The notes: generated by a model from the letters alone, not told the origin. DNA of 64,000 nt from Actinoplanes sichuanensis (GCF_033097365.1 NZ_AP028461.1:7316001-7380000), one strand, 5' to 3'. Shown: positions 15,796 to 24,625, counted from the first letter of the stretch. Made by a program: numbers and translations.

Positions 15796-18582
15796 TTATG
15801 GGGTCCAGGCAGCGGCGACGGTCCAGCTGCTGTCGGCGCTCAGGGTCAGCGGCCGGTCGAATCCGGATCCGGTGCCGGATGCGATCCAGGCCTGGGCGTC
15901 GAAGTGCCGGAGGTACCGACCCGGGAAGTTGATCGACTCGAAGGTCACGCCGACCCCGCCGAGCCCCGGCCGTGTACAGAACGTGGCGTCACCCGCGAAC
16001 AACGCCGACCCGTCATTCGCCGCCAGCCGCATCCGGCTGGCGGAATGCCGCAGGTACTGTCCGGGCAGATTGACCGACTCGAAGGTGTAGCAGGACGAGT
16101 CGGCCAAGCCCCGGCGCAGGGTGAACGTGGCATCGGCCTTGAGCAGCGCGCTGCTGCCGGCATTCACCACCTCGGTCCAGCCCAGGCTGTCGGCGTGCCG
16201 CAGGTATCGGTCGGTGTATCCCCACGTGGTCACCTGCAACGACCGCCGCACATCGAACGGCAGCAGCACCGAACTACGCCACAACGCCGGGTTCGACACA
16301 TTCCAGGTCGCGTCGGCCGCGAACGAACCACCGGTGTTCGGGTCGATCCGCACCTGCTCACTGGCATGCCGCAGGTACTGACCGGGCTGGTTGGCCGCCT
16401 CGAACGAGACCCCGCCGGCCGCCAGGCCCGGCCGGGAGCACCAGGTGGCGTCGGCCGCGAACGAACCACCGGTGTCGGCGTCGATCCGGACCAGGCTGTT
16501 CGCATGCCGCAGGTAGCGGCCCGGGAAGTTCACCGACTCGAACGAGTAGCACCGCGGATCGGACAACCCGGCCACGGTACGGAACGACGCGTCCTGCCGG
16601 GCCCCGTCGCCACTGATCACGTCGGTCCGGGCCACCGAGTTCGAATGCCGCAGATGACGATCGGTGTAGCCGGATGTCGTCACCTGGAACGACCGGACCT
16701 GCCCGAGTGTCAGCGGCGCCGCGGAGTTCTGGTTCCGTGACGCCCGGATCAGGCTCGTCATCGCGGCGCGCACCTGGCCGGTGTCCACCTTCTGCACCTG
16801 ACGGTCATAGGTGAGCAGCCCGTTGTACTCCCCTTCGACGTCGGTGATCTCGGTGTACACGAAACCGGAGAGGCCCTTGGCGGTCATCAGGCGCTCGGAG
16901 TCCCGGATCATCCCGGTGAACCGGTCGTTGAGCTGCGCGTTGCTCGACATCTGCTCGTAGGCGAAGAACTGTCCGTTGGGGCTGTACTCGTGCCCCGGAG
17001 TGCGCAGGCCCAGCCCGCCGAACTCGCCGAGGATCGACACCCGCGTCGACGACGGCAGCGGCGCGTCCGGCCCGGTGTAGACGTGCCAGTCGATGATGTC
17101 CCCGGTGCCGGGATCACCCTTCGAGGCGCAGCAGTTGAACCCGGAGTGCGCGTTCATCAGCCGGGTCGGATCGTAGTTCTTCAGATTCCGGGTGACCCGC
17201 TGCGTCTCGGCGAGGTTCCACTCGCCCCAGCCCTCGTTGAACGGCACGTAGGTGATGACCGCGGGCGAGAAGCGGTGCTCGTCGACGATCTCCCGGGCCT
17301 CGGTCTCGAACTCGGCGATCTGCGCGGCCGACTTGGTGTCGTCGCCGCCGGACGGGATGTCCTGCCAGACCAGCAGGCCCAACCGGTCCGCGTGGTAGTA
17401 CCAGCGGGCGGGCTCCACCTTGATGTGCTTGCGCACCATGTTGAAGCCCAGGTCCTTGTGTTTCTGCAGGTCGAAGGCGAGCGCGGCGTCGGTCGGAGCG
17501 GTGTACAGCCCGTCCGGCCAGAAGCCCTGGTCGAGGGTGCCGGCCTGGAAGACGAACTCCCCGTTCAAGGTGGGCCGCAGTACGCCGTTGACCAGTCTGG
17601 TGCCGACCTCGCGCATCCCGAAGTAGCTGGTCACCTGGTCCACGCCGACGCCACCGGAGTCACGGAGCGAGACCCGTAGGTGGTACAGGTACGGATCATC
17701 GGGCGACCACCGCCGGGCATCGGGCACCGGAACGGTGAAGTCGGTGAATCCGCCGGTGGCACTGCCCACGACCGTGGTCCCGGCCATGGACTCGGCGAAC
17801 ACGCTGTGCCCGGTGACGTTCCCGCGGGTGAACACACGCACCCGAACCGTGTTCGCGGTGATGTTCGGGTAGATGTCGACCGAGTAGATCGAGGAGACCG
17901 GGGTCGGTTCCAGCCAGACGGTCTGCCAGATGCCGGACGTCGGCGTGTAGAAGATCCCGCTCGGGTTGTCGACCTGCTTACCCGACGGCTGCTCCTCCCC
18001 ACGGCCGTTCGTGGGGTCGTAGACGCGGACCACGATCTCGTTGGTCCCGCCGTTGAGCTGCGGCGTGATGTCCACCTCGAACCTGTCGTAACCACCCTTG
18101 TGCGTGGTCACCTGGGTGCCGTTGACCCACACGGTGGCCTCGTAGTCGACCGCGCCGAAGTGCAACTGCACCCGCCGGCCGGCCCAGCCCGACGGCACGG
18201 TGAACGTCCGTCGGTAGAACATCAGGTCACGGTTGTCGTTGCGCATGATCCCGGACAGCGCCGACTCGACCGGATAGGGCACCAGGATCCGCTCCGGCAG
18301 GGTCTGCCCGATCGGCGGTGCCGCGTTGCGGTTGACGTTGCCGGCGGAGTCGGTCGCCGGGTTGAGGAACTGCCACTCGCCGTTCAGCGACTGCCAGTCG
18401 GGACGGGTCATCTGCGGCCGCGGGTACTCCGGCAGTGGGTTGGTGGTGGAGACCTGGCTGGTCCAAGGCGTGGTGAGTGGCGGTGTCTTCGGAACGACCG
18501 CCGCCGCGGGCGCGGCGAAGCCGACCAGGCCGGTGGCGGCCATGGCGAGCAACACGGAGGTACGGGCGACGAATCGGCGCAT
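15796..18582 (-). CDS. Secreted GH2 glycosidase with two AbfB (CBM42-like) modules
   Basis: A 928-residue exported enzyme. Residues 1-28 are a signal peptide (MRRFVARTSV through PAAA). The GH2 sugar-binding jelly roll, immunoglobulin-like domain and TIM barrel follow; the acid/base Glu is in VPFNEGWGEWN and the nucleophile Glu in SILGEFGGLG. After about residue 630, six beta-trefoil repeats with YLRH or HLRH motifs form two AbfB domains. The GH2 family covers beta-galactosidase, glucuronidase, mannosidase and others; the substrate is open, though the AbfB modules suggest arabinose-decorated polymers. GAGGAG before ATG 18582 fixes the start; the 53 preceding codons of open frame are leader. 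Confidence 0.83.
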   Translation of the reverse strand: MRRFVARTSVLLAMAATGLVGFAAPAAAVVPKTPPLTTPWTSQVSTTNPLPEYPRPQMTRPDWQSLNGEWQFLNPATDSAGNVNRNAAPPIGQTLPERILVPYPVESALSGIMRNDNRDLMFYRRTFTVPSGWAGRRVQLHFGAVDYEATVWVNGTQVTTHKGGYDRFEVDITPQLNGGTNEIVVRVYDPTNGRGEEQPSGKQVDNPSGIFYTPTSGIWQTVWLEPTPVSSIYSVDIYPNITANTVRVRVFTRGNVTGHSVFAESMAGTTVVGSATGGFTDFTVPVPDARRWSPDDPYLYHLRVSLRDSGGVGVDQVTSYFGMREVGTRLVNGVLRPTLNGEFVFQAGTLDQGFWPDGLYTAPTDAALAFDLQKHKDLGFNMVRKHIKVEPARWYYHADRLGLLVWQDIPSGGDDTKSAAQIAEFETEAREIVDEHRFSPAVITYVPFNEGWGEWNLAETQRVTRNLKNYDPTRLMNAHSGFNCCASKGDPGTGDIIDWHVYTGPDAPLPSSTRVSILGEFGGLGLRTPGHEYSPNGQFFAYEQMSSNAQLNDRFTGMIRDSERLMTAKGLSGFVYTEITDVEGEYNGLLTYDRQVQKVDTGQVRAAMTSLIRASRNQNSAAPLTLGQVRSFQVTTSGYTDRHLRHSNSVARTDVISGDGARQDASFRTVAGLSDPRCYSFESVNFPGRYLRHANSLVRIDADTGGSFAADATWCSRPGLAAGGVSFEAANQPGQYLRHASEQVRIDPNTGGSFAADATWNVSNPALWRSSVLLPFDVRRSLQVTTWGYTDRYLRHADSLGWTEVVNAGSSALLKADATFTLRRGLADSSCYTFESVNLPGQYLRHSASRMRLAANDGSALFAGDATFCTRPGLGGVGVTFESINFPGRYLRHFDAQAWIASGTGSGFDRPLTLSADSSWTVAAAWTP

Positions 18583-18769
18583 CGGACTCCTCAGGGGAAC
18601 GGGCACACCGAGTTGCGCGACCATGAACCGCCTGGCCGCGGCGGACAGGCCGGACAACGGAGGCTGAGAGCGGACGAACAGGACCGGCAGGACGACCGGA
18701 ACCCCGCAAGACCGAACGGGCTCACACAGGGTCGAACACATTCATCCACCGACGCCAATGTTCTGTCAA

Positions 18770-18792
18770 GGTTCCGAACGATTTCCGGAACC
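18770..18792. promoter_or_regulatory. Inverted repeat between GH2 and VOC genes
   Basis: GGTTCCG (18770-18776) and CGGAACC (18786-18792) flank a 9-nt spacer in the divergent promoter region of the GH2 gene and the VOC gene. It could be an operator or a short hairpin. No LacI-type GCGC palindrome is seen here. Confidence 0.35.
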
Positions 18793-18875
18793 GTGGCCCG
18801 CGTCGTTATCACCGGGTGCCGCCGAAGTCCGGCCTCGCCGGGACCGGACGGCGTCCGACGAGGCAAGATCCAGGG

Positions 18876-19379
18876 ATGGGTGACACTCAGACCGATCTCG
18901 CCGCGCTCGAGGCCACGCGCCACCGGATCCGCGAGGAACACCTGCGGCCGCCGGGCGAGCGCCCGCAGTCCACCGCCCGGGGCCTCCACCACACCGCGCT
19001 GATCAGCAGCGACGTGGAGCAGACCGTCCGCTTCTACCAGGACCTGCTCGGTTTCCCACTCACCGAGCTGATCGAGAACCGCGACTATCCGGGCTCGTCG
19101 CACTTCTTCTTCGACATCGGCAACGGCAATCTGCTCGCCTTCTTCGACCTGCCCGGCCTGGACCTGGGCCCCTACGCCGAGGTCCTCGGCGGCCTGCACC
19201 ACCTGGCCATCTCGGTGGAACCGAGCCGCTGGGCCGAGATCGTCCAGCGCCTCACCGCCGCGGCCGTCGAGCACGCGGTCCACAACGACGTCTCGGTCTA
19301 CTTCCGGGATCCGGACGGCGCCCGCATCGAACTGATCGCCGACCCGCTCGGCGAGATGTACGGCACCAAGGTCCTCTGA
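18876..19379 (+). CDS. Glyoxalase/VOC-family metalloprotein
   Basis: A 167-residue vicinal-oxygen-chelate protein with two beta-alpha-beta-beta-beta modules. Candidate metal ligands are His in GLHHTAL, His in GLHHLAI and the terminal Glu in ARIELIADP, arranged as in glyoxalase I and type I extradiol dioxygenases. An N-terminal helical extension of about 35 residues precedes the fold. The start at ATG 18876 follows CCAGGG. It faces the intradiol dioxygenase gene tail to tail, but a shared aromatic pathway is only a guess. The reaction cannot be assigned from sequence. Confidence 0.78.
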   Translation: MGDTQTDLAALEATRHRIREEHLRPPGERPQSTARGLHHTALISSDVEQTVRFYQDLLGFPLTELIENRDYPGSSHFFFDIGNGNLLAFFDLPGLDLGPYAEVLGGLHHLAISVEPSRWAEIVQRLTAAAVEHAVHNDVSVYFRDPDGARIELIADPLGEMYGTKVL

Positions 19380-19424
19380 CCACGAGCAGGCCGGCCCGGG
19401 CGGGTGCCCGAGCCGGCCGAGAGA

Positions 19425-20426
19425 TCACGCCGGCGGTGCGCCCGACGGCGGGGTCCCGCCCGGGCCGCCGCCACCCGGGCCGCCGCCGGGGCCACCGCTG
19501 GGCGGCGCACCGCCCGGCTGCCCGCCACCTCCCGGCGGGGCGGCACCCGCGGCCGGGGTGGTTCCGGTGTCGACCCCCACGCTGAGGGACACCGCATACC
19601 CGCCGGCCACGTCACCGGTGACCGTGGCGAGTTGCCTGGCGCCCGAGTCGTCGCCGAAGACGTTGTCCGTGGCGAGGGTCAGCTGGGCCAGGTTGGTGAC
19701 CGAAGACTCGTAGCCCTTCTCCTGGTAGACGGTGTCGCAGTACTCCTTCGGGATGGCGACCTGCGAGGTGGCGATCGCCTTCGTCGAGTCGGTGATGGCG
19801 GCCTCGTCCGGGTAGACCTCGAAGTGGATGTGCGGCCACCGCCCCGTGTAGCAGGCCGGGAAGATGCTGGTGAACTTCACCTTCCCGGCCGAGTCGGCGA
19901 TCTGCACGCCACGCAGGTAGTTCTCCTCGGTGACGCCTTCGGAGTACATCGAGTAGAGCCCGGCCCGGTCACAGTGCCAGACGTAGACGGCCACTCCGGC
20001 GAACGCGGCGCCGCCGTTGGCCAGGTCCTTGATCGTCAGTTCGAGGGTCATCGGGACGCCCTCGGCGGTACCGTCGGCGTCGCCGAAGCTGGTACGGATG
20101 TCGCTGCGCACGATCCCGCTCTGTTCGAGCACGTCAGGGCCGTTGGAGCCGTCACCGGGATAGGGGCCGGCGGTCTCGTCCGGGATCTCGTCGGCCGAGA
20201 CCGAGGAACCCGCCGTCGCCGAGGCGGCCGACGACGTGCCGGACGACGAGGACGGGGAGGTGCAGGCGGCCAGACCCAGGGTCGCCGCGCCGATGCCGAA
20301 GGCTCGCAGGATCTGCCGCCGACCCATCAGGGTGTCCAGGTCGAAACCGAGGCCCTGGTCGAAGACCTCCTCGTCCGGATTGGGGAGCGGACGCCCCTGA
20401 TGCGTCGGATAGTGCTTTGAAGTCAC
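19425..20426 (-). CDS. Exported intradiol-type dioxygenase lipoprotein with Gly/Pro-rich tail
   Basis: A 333-residue protein. Residues 35-60 look like a twin-arginine/lipoprotein signal (GRRQILRAFGIG, then LAAC). The core matches intradiol ring-cleavage dioxygenases: VWHCDRAGLYSMYS supplies the first Tyr, PACYTGRWPHIHFEV the second Tyr and both His of the non-haem Fe(III) site. The last 45 residues are almost only Gly, Pro, Ala and Ser and may span the wall. Secreted intradiol dioxygenases acting on plant-derived catechols are known in Streptomyces. The GTG at 20426 follows GGAGG. It lies next to a GH12 endoglucanase, which suits lignocellulose attack. Confidence 0.83.
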   Translation of the reverse strand: MTSKHYPTHQGRPLPNPDEEVFDQGLGFDLDTLMGRRQILRAFGIGAATLGLAACTSPSSSSGTSSAASATAGSSVSADEIPDETAGPYPGDGSNGPDVLEQSGIVRSDIRTSFGDADGTAEGVPMTLELTIKDLANGGAAFAGVAVYVWHCDRAGLYSMYSEGVTEENYLRGVQIADSAGKVKFTSIFPACYTGRWPHIHFEVYPDEAAITDSTKAIATSQVAIPKEYCDTVYQEKGYESSVTNLAQLTLATDNVFGDDSGARQLATVTGDVAGGYAVSLSVGVDTGTTPAAGAAPPGGGGQPGGAPPSGGPGGGPGGGGPGGTPPSGAPPA

Positions 20427-20499
20427 GTTTCCTCCGATATGCCGCTCGGTGGGTGTTACGCCACCATGCAAACACTGGAGGCTATGGATGAACTGTGCG

Positions 20500-21192
20500 T
20501 CAGCTAGCCGAGGCCGAGTAACTGTTGGTCACGAAGTCCTTGCCGCCGCTCGCCGAGGTGATCTCGTAGCCGAACTGGATCGTGCTGAGCGTGACGTCGC
20601 CGTACCAGCCGCGGGTTTTGATCCAGTTCAGGACCGCGCGGATGTCGACCGTGCCGGCGTTGGTGTTGCTGGTCCGCACGAACGAGAAGACCTGGTTGGC
20701 ACCGTTGGAGCCGGAGTACACGTTCCAGCTGTGACCACCGACGGTGACGGCGGTCTGGAACGTGCCGAGCGGCCCGACGGCCCCGTACTTGTTCATCCAG
20801 AGCATGATCTCGTAGCTGGTTCCGTTGGCCCAGATGTCGTAGGCCGTGGTGAACGCGACCCCGCTGGTCGGCACGGTTACGTTGAAGCTGCTGGTGGCAC
20901 TGCGCAGGGCGCTGAGCTTGATGCCGACGCTACGACTGGCGTTGGGGTAGGACTTGATGCCGCCGGTGTTCGGGTGGTTGGCCCAGACGCCCCAGTTGCT
21001 GGTCGAGTTGGCCCAGATGGTCTGCGGTCCGGCGCCGCTGCCCCAGATGTTGTTGTAGAGCGTGTAGCCGCCACTGGTCCAGTTGCCCCACTGGTCGGAG
21101 GACCACCAGACGGCGGCCTGGGCGGGGGCCTGCCCGAGAACCAGCAGGACGCCGGCGAGCAGCAGGGACAGGGCGAGACGGAGTCTGCGCAC
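20500..21192 (-). CDS. Secreted endoglucanase (GH12)
   Basis: A 230-residue exported cellulase-like protein. Residues 1-27 form a signal peptide (AQA end). The mature protein is a GH12 beta-jelly roll with nucleophile Glu in TSYEIMLWMNK and acid/base Glu in FGYEITSASGG; it should cut internal beta-1,4-glucan or xyloglucan bonds. There is no cellulose-binding module. The GTG at 21192 is preferred because AAGGAG lies 7 nt upstream and because the longer frame would begin inside the 18-bp palindrome. It is 73 nt upstream of the intradiol dioxygenase gene on the same strand and may be co-transcribed. Confidence 0.85.
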   Translation of the reverse strand: MRRLRLALSLLLAGVLLVLGQAPAQAAVWWSSDQWGNWTSGGYTLYNNIWGSGAGPQTIWANSTSNWGVWANHPNTGGIKSYPNASRSVGIKLSALRSATSSFNVTVPTSGVAFTTAYDIWANGTSYEIMLWMNKYGAVGPLGTFQTAVTVGGHSWNVYSGSNGANQVFSFVRTSNTNAGTVDIRAVLNWIKTRGWYGDVTLSTIQFGYEITSASGGKDFVTNSYSASAS

Positions 21193-21209
21193 GGGTGCTC
21201 CTTCGGGGA

Positions 21210-21227
21210 TGTCGAAGCGCTTCGACA
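21210..21227. promoter_or_regulatory. 18-bp LacI-family-type palindrome upstream of GH12
   Basis: TGTCGAAGCGCTTCGACA is perfectly palindromic. The GAAGCGCTTC centre resembles operators of LacI-family glycan regulators. It lies 17 bp upstream of the GH12 start. Its flanks differ from the CebR-type site, so another repressor is expected. Confidence 0.68.
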
Positions 21228-21373
21228 CTCGATCGGGGAATCGATGACTGTCGAATGAGGGGATACCGGCACAGTAGGCCGGAAGTCATCAGCGTGCAAC
21301 GAGAAAGAAACCTCGGCTCCAAAGTGGATCTACGGTAAAGTCGCGGGACATCGACACGGATCAGGGGGCATCT

Positions 21374-22189
21374 GTGGTGGACGAGACGGTGCCGGCCGGG
21401 CTGGACACGTCGACGGCGCATCCGGCCCGCCGCTACAACTACTGGCTGGGCGGCAAGGACAACTTCGCCGCCGACCGCGAGTCCGGCGACATGATCGAGC
21501 GGGCCCACCCCACGGTCCGGCTCTCGGCTCGGGAGAATCGCTCGTTTCTCCAACGTGCGGTGCGTTTCCTGGCCGAGGAGGCGCGGGTCGACCAGTTCCT
21601 CGACATCGGGACCGGCCTGCCGACCGCGGACAACACGCACGAGGTCGCGCAACGCCGGGTTCCGCACGCCCGGATCGTCTACGTCGACAACGATCCGATG
21701 GTCGGTGTGCACGCCCGCGCCCTGCTCACCAGCAACCCGGAGGGCGCCACCCGCTATCTGCAGGGCGATCTGCGTGATCCGCGCGCCATCCTCGGCCACC
21801 CGCAGCTCAAGGAGACCCTCGACCTGGGCCGGCCGGTCGCGCTGGTCCTGATCGCGGTGCTGCACTTCATCGCCGATCACGAGCAGGCCCGCGACGTCGT
21901 CCGAGAGTTGCTGGCCGCCCTGCCGTCCGGCAGTTACCTGGCCGCGTCGAACTTCACGCTCGACTACAGCAGCCCGGAGACGGCCGCCGTGGCCCGCCAG
22001 ATGATCGCCCAGGGCCGGTCCGACGCGCATCCGCGCACCCGCGCCGAGTTCGCCGAGTTCTTCACCGGTCTGGGCCTGATCGGCCCCGGCATCGTCCCGG
22101 TCTCCGAGTGGCTGCCCGAGGTCCCGGCCCACCAGCGCCCACCGGCCGAGCAGGTGGCCATCTACGGAGCGGTCGGCCGCAAGCCCTGA
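21374..22189 (+). CDS. SAM-dependent methyltransferase (PF04672-type)
   Basis: A 271-residue member of the actinobacteria-rich S-adenosylmethionine methyltransferase group formerly DUF574. Signature features are the N-terminal HPARRYNYWLGGKDNFAADRE segment, the glycine-rich motif FLDIGTGLPTADN, the acidic VYVDNDPMV and the GDLRDP motif. These proteins are very numerous in Streptomyces and Micromonosporaceae; the substrate is not established for most. Two in-frame GTG codons (21374 and 21377) follow CAGGGGG. The 3' end overlaps the convergent GNAT gene by 28 nt. Confidence 0.86.
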   Translation: MVDETVPAGLDTSTAHPARRYNYWLGGKDNFAADRESGDMIERAHPTVRLSARENRSFLQRAVRFLAEEARVDQFLDIGTGLPTADNTHEVAQRRVPHARIVYVDNDPMVGVHARALLTSNPEGATRYLQGDLRDPRAILGHPQLKETLDLGRPVALVLIAVLHFIADHEQARDVVRELLAALPSGSYLAASNFTLDYSSPETAAVARQMIAQGRSDAHPRTRAEFAEFFTGLGLIGPGIVPVSEWLPEVPAHQRPPAEQVAIYGAVGRKP

Positions 22190-22698
22190 GGCGTCAGGCC
22201 ACGGCTGTAACGCACCTCGTCCAGCGGAAACCCCCGCGACGAGTCCACCTTCGACGCGCCGTCCGGAAGCCACCCGGCAGCCTCGTAGAACCGCCGCGCC
22301 CGGACGTTCGTCGCCAGCACCCACAGCGTCGCCCGGCGAAACCCGGCCGCGGTCAGATGGTCGACCGCCGCCGTCATCAACTCGCGCCCGGCGCCGGTCC
22401 CCTGATACGCCGGCAGCAGGTAGATCGCGGTGATCTCGCCGGCCTCCGCACCCGGGTCACGGCTGGGCTGGATCGCCACGAACCCGACCGGCGGCGCCGT
22501 GCCGTCAGCCCAGACCAGGATGGCGCCGGGCGGCCGGATCCCCTCCAGCCACTGCCGCCACCCCGGCTCGCGCTGCGCGGGATCGAGCGAATCCAGATAG
22601 TCCTGCGGGATCAACCCGGCATAGGCCGCCTGCCAGGTGTGGACATGCACCCTCGCGAGCGCGACGGCGTCCCCGGGAACCGCATGACGAACCGGCAT
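22162..22698 (-). CDS. GNAT-family N-acetyltransferase
   Basis: A 178-residue acetyl-CoA-dependent transferase. The acetyl-CoA pyrophosphate loop is seen in EITAIYLLPAYQGTGAGRELM (Q/R-x-x-G-x-G/A), followed by ATLWVLATNVRARRFYEAAGW, the usual motif B. The start MPVRHAVPGDAVALARVHVHTW is the common family beginning, so ATG 22698 is chosen over 24 upstream codons of open frame. It lies 16 nt downstream of acdS on the same strand and may be read from the same message. The acceptor is unknown. Confidence 0.85.
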   Translation of the reverse strand: MPVRHAVPGDAVALARVHVHTWQAAYAGLIPQDYLDSLDPAQREPGWRQWLEGIRPPGAILVWADGTAPPVGFVAIQPSRDPGAEAGEITAIYLLPAYQGTGAGRELMTAAVDHLTAAGFRRATLWVLATNVRARRFYEAAGWLPDGASKVDSSRGFPLDEVRYSRGLTPQGLRPTAP

Positions 22699-22714
22699 CC
22701 CGCAAAGATAGCGA

Positions 22715-23722
22715 TCAGGAGAACAGCGCGGAGTATCCGTTGAGCGCCGGCTGCCCGCCGAGATGCGCATACAGCACCTTGGAATCGGCCCCGATCTCCC
22801 TGCGCTCGACCATGTCGATCAGCCCGGCCATCGACTTGCCCTCGTAGACCGGGTCGGTGACCATGCCCTCGGTCCGTGCGGCCAGCCGCATCGCGTCGAG
22901 CGTCGTCTCATCCGGGATGCCGTAGACCCCGGCGTGGTACCGCTCGTCGAGAATGATCTCGTCCTCGGTCAGCTCCCGGGCGCCGATCAGCGCGGCGGTG
23001 CTCCGGGCGATCCGGGCCACCTGCTCGCGTGTCTCGGCGGGCTTGGCCGAACCGTCGATCCCGACCACCCGGCGTGGGCGCCCACCGGCGGCCGAGAACC
23101 CGGCGATCATGCCGGCCTGGGTGCTTCCGGTCACCGAACACACGATGACCGTGTCGAAGAAGACCCCCAGCTGCTGCTCCTGCGCGATCACCTCGTACGC
23201 CCAACCGGCGAACCCCAGCCCGCCGAGACGGTGATCGGACGCGCCCGCCGGAATCGCGTAAGGCGTGCCGCCGGAGGCGACGACGTCGGCCAGCGCGGCC
23301 TCCCAGCTCTCCTTGAACCCGATGCCGAACCCGGCCTTGACCAGCCGCACGTCGGCGCCCGCGAGCCGGCTGATCAAAATGTTGCCGACCTTGTCGTAGA
23401 CACTGTCCGGCCAGTCGACCCAGCTCTCCTGCACGAGCACGCACTTGAGGCCGGTGGCGGCGGCGACCGCGGCGACCTGCCGGGTGTGGTTGGACTGCAC
23501 ACCACCGATCGACACGAGCGTGTCGGCGCCCTGCGCGATCGCGTCCGCCACCAGGTATTCCAGCTTGCGGGTCTTGTTACCGCCATACGCGATGCCGGAG
23601 TTGCAGTCCTCCCGCTTCGCCCAGATCTCGGCGCCGCCCAGGTGACGGGTCAGCCGGTCGAGCCGATGCACCGGCGACGGACCGAACAGCAGCGGATGAC
23701 GGGGAAAATCGGACAAGCTCAT
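22715..23722 (-). CDS. acdS: 1-aminocyclopropane-1-carboxylate deaminase
   Basis: PLP enzyme of 335 residues that opens ACC, the plant ethylene precursor, to 2-oxobutyrate and ammonia. It is collinear with Pseudomonas Acd[21 protein letters not shown] with the PLP lysine at residue 50, [12 protein letters not shown] with the nucleophile Ser77, and VTGSTQAGM for the phosphate loop. Residues that separate true deaminases from D-cysteine desulfhydrases are present: the Glu of [13 protein letters not shown] and the Leu of [14 protein letters not shown]. Its ATG overlaps the stop of the upstream GntR gene, so the regulator and enzyme form an operon. The trait is typical of plant-associated bacteria. 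Confidence 0.88.
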   Translation of the reverse strand: MSLSDFPRHPLLFGPSPVHRLDRLTRHLGGAEIWAKREDCNSGIAYGGNKTRKLEYLVADAIAQGADTLVSIGGVQSNHTRQVAAVAAATGLKCVLVQESWVDWPDSVYDKVGNILISRLAGADVRLVKAGFGIGFKESWEAALADVVASGGTPYAIPAGASDHRLGGLGFAGWAYEVIAQEQQLGVFFDTVIVCSVTGSTQAGMIAGFSAAGGRPRRVVGIDGSAKPAETREQVARIARSTAALIGARELTEDEIILDERYHAGVYGIPDETTLDAMRLAARTEGMVTDPVYEGKSMAGLIDMVERREIGADSKVLYAHLGGQPALNGYSALFS

Positions 23723-24360
23723 GAACGCCCCTCGGTCAGCGGATGGAGATGGCTCCAGATCTCGGCGTTCACCGCGGTGGCCCGGGCCACGTCGTGCGCG
23801 GCCAGCGCGGAGATCAGGTCGTCGTGCAGCCGGACGGAACGGCCCGCCTGCGGTGATGTGAAAAGAAGGCGCTCGGCACGGCGTACCAGAGAGGTGTATC
23901 TGTCGACCGTGCCCGAAGCCGCGGCGTTGCCGTAAGCAGCGAGCGGGATGGCATGCACCTCGTCGTCCGCGGCGAGAGCCGCCTCGACGTCGCCCTCGGC
24001 GACGGCGGCGGCGAACCGGGCATTGGCCGCCCGCATCGCCGCCACCAGGTCCTCGGTGAGCGTCGCGGCGACGTTGCGCACCGCGAGATCGTGCATCGCC
24101 CCGAGCACCGCCGCCGCGTCCTCGACGTCCTTGGCCACCACCTCGGTCACCCGGGTGTAGCTCTGCGGCTTCGTCTCGACGAGCCCCTCGCTGGTCAGAC
24201 GCGCGATCGCATCCCGGATCGGCGCTCGCGACAGCCCCAGCCGCTCGGCCAGGTCATCCGGCCGCAACGCGGCCCCGGGCGCGAGCGTGCCGTCGACGAT
24301 CGCGCCGCGCAGCCGCCCATATGCCGCATCTCTCAGCAGGTGACGTCCGATGCTCTCCAC
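23719..24360 (-). CDS. GntR-family regulator (FCD type) of acdS
   Basis: A 213-residue repressor-like protein with an N-terminal winged helix-turn-helix ([24 protein letters not shown]) and a C-terminal all-helical FCD ligand domain with His and Asp residues suited to metal or carboxylate binding. The stop overlaps the acdS ATG by 4 nt. I start at GTG 24360: TAAGAT lies exactly 7 nt upstream, a leaderless arrangement, while the longer frame would need TTG 24381 without a ribosome site. An ACCAA-N4-TTGGT dyad overlaps the -35 side, so it probably represses its own operon, with ACC or a product as effector. That ligand is inferred. Confidence 0.83.
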   Translation of the reverse strand: MESIGRHLLRDAAYGRLRGAIVDGTLAPGAALRPDDLAERLGLSRAPIRDAIARLTSEGLVETKPQSYTRVTEVVAKDVEDAAAVLGAMHDLAVRNVAATLTEDLVAAMRAANARFAAAVAEGDVEAALAADDEVHAIPLAAYGNAAASGTVDRYTSLVRRAERLLFTSPQAGRSVRLHDDLISALAAHDVARATAVNAEIWSHLHPLTEGRS

Positions 24361-24367
24361 AACTGAA

Positions 24368-24395
24368 ATCTTAGATGCCAAACCAAGGATTTGGT
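24368..24395 (-). promoter_or_regulatory. gntR-acdS promoter with GntR-type dyad
   Basis: On the minus strand TAAGAT (24373-24368) is the -10 element, 7 nt before GTG 24360. The inverted repeat ACCAA-GGAT-TTGGT (24382-24395) covers the spacer and -35 region. The placement suits self-repression. Inferred. Confidence 0.5.
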
Positions 24396-24542
24396 ACGGC
24401 TACGAAAAGAACCGTGGCAATCCACGCGAGGCAGGCCCGGCACCCGGCCGAAACGCGACCGCCGGGCTGGAGCCGCTGGTCCCGGCCTTCCTAACCGCCC
24501 GCCGGGTCAGACCTTCCCGGCCGCCGCCGGACCCGATCTCCA

Positions 24543-24610
24543 GACCGCTGCCCGTTCCGATCTCCCGACCGCCGCCGCGGCCGGCCTTCCCGACCGCTGC
24601 CCGTTCCGAT
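24543..24610. repeat. Pair of perfect 19-bp direct repeats in a gene-free interval
   Basis: GACCGCTGCCCGTTCCGAT occurs at 24543-24561 and again at 24592-24610, 49 bp apart. The sequence between is a looser variant of the same pyrimidine-rich theme. The surrounding 24396-24625 stretch shows no credible gene. Function unknown. Confidence 0.6.
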
Positions 24611-24625
24611 TGCGGACAGACAAAT

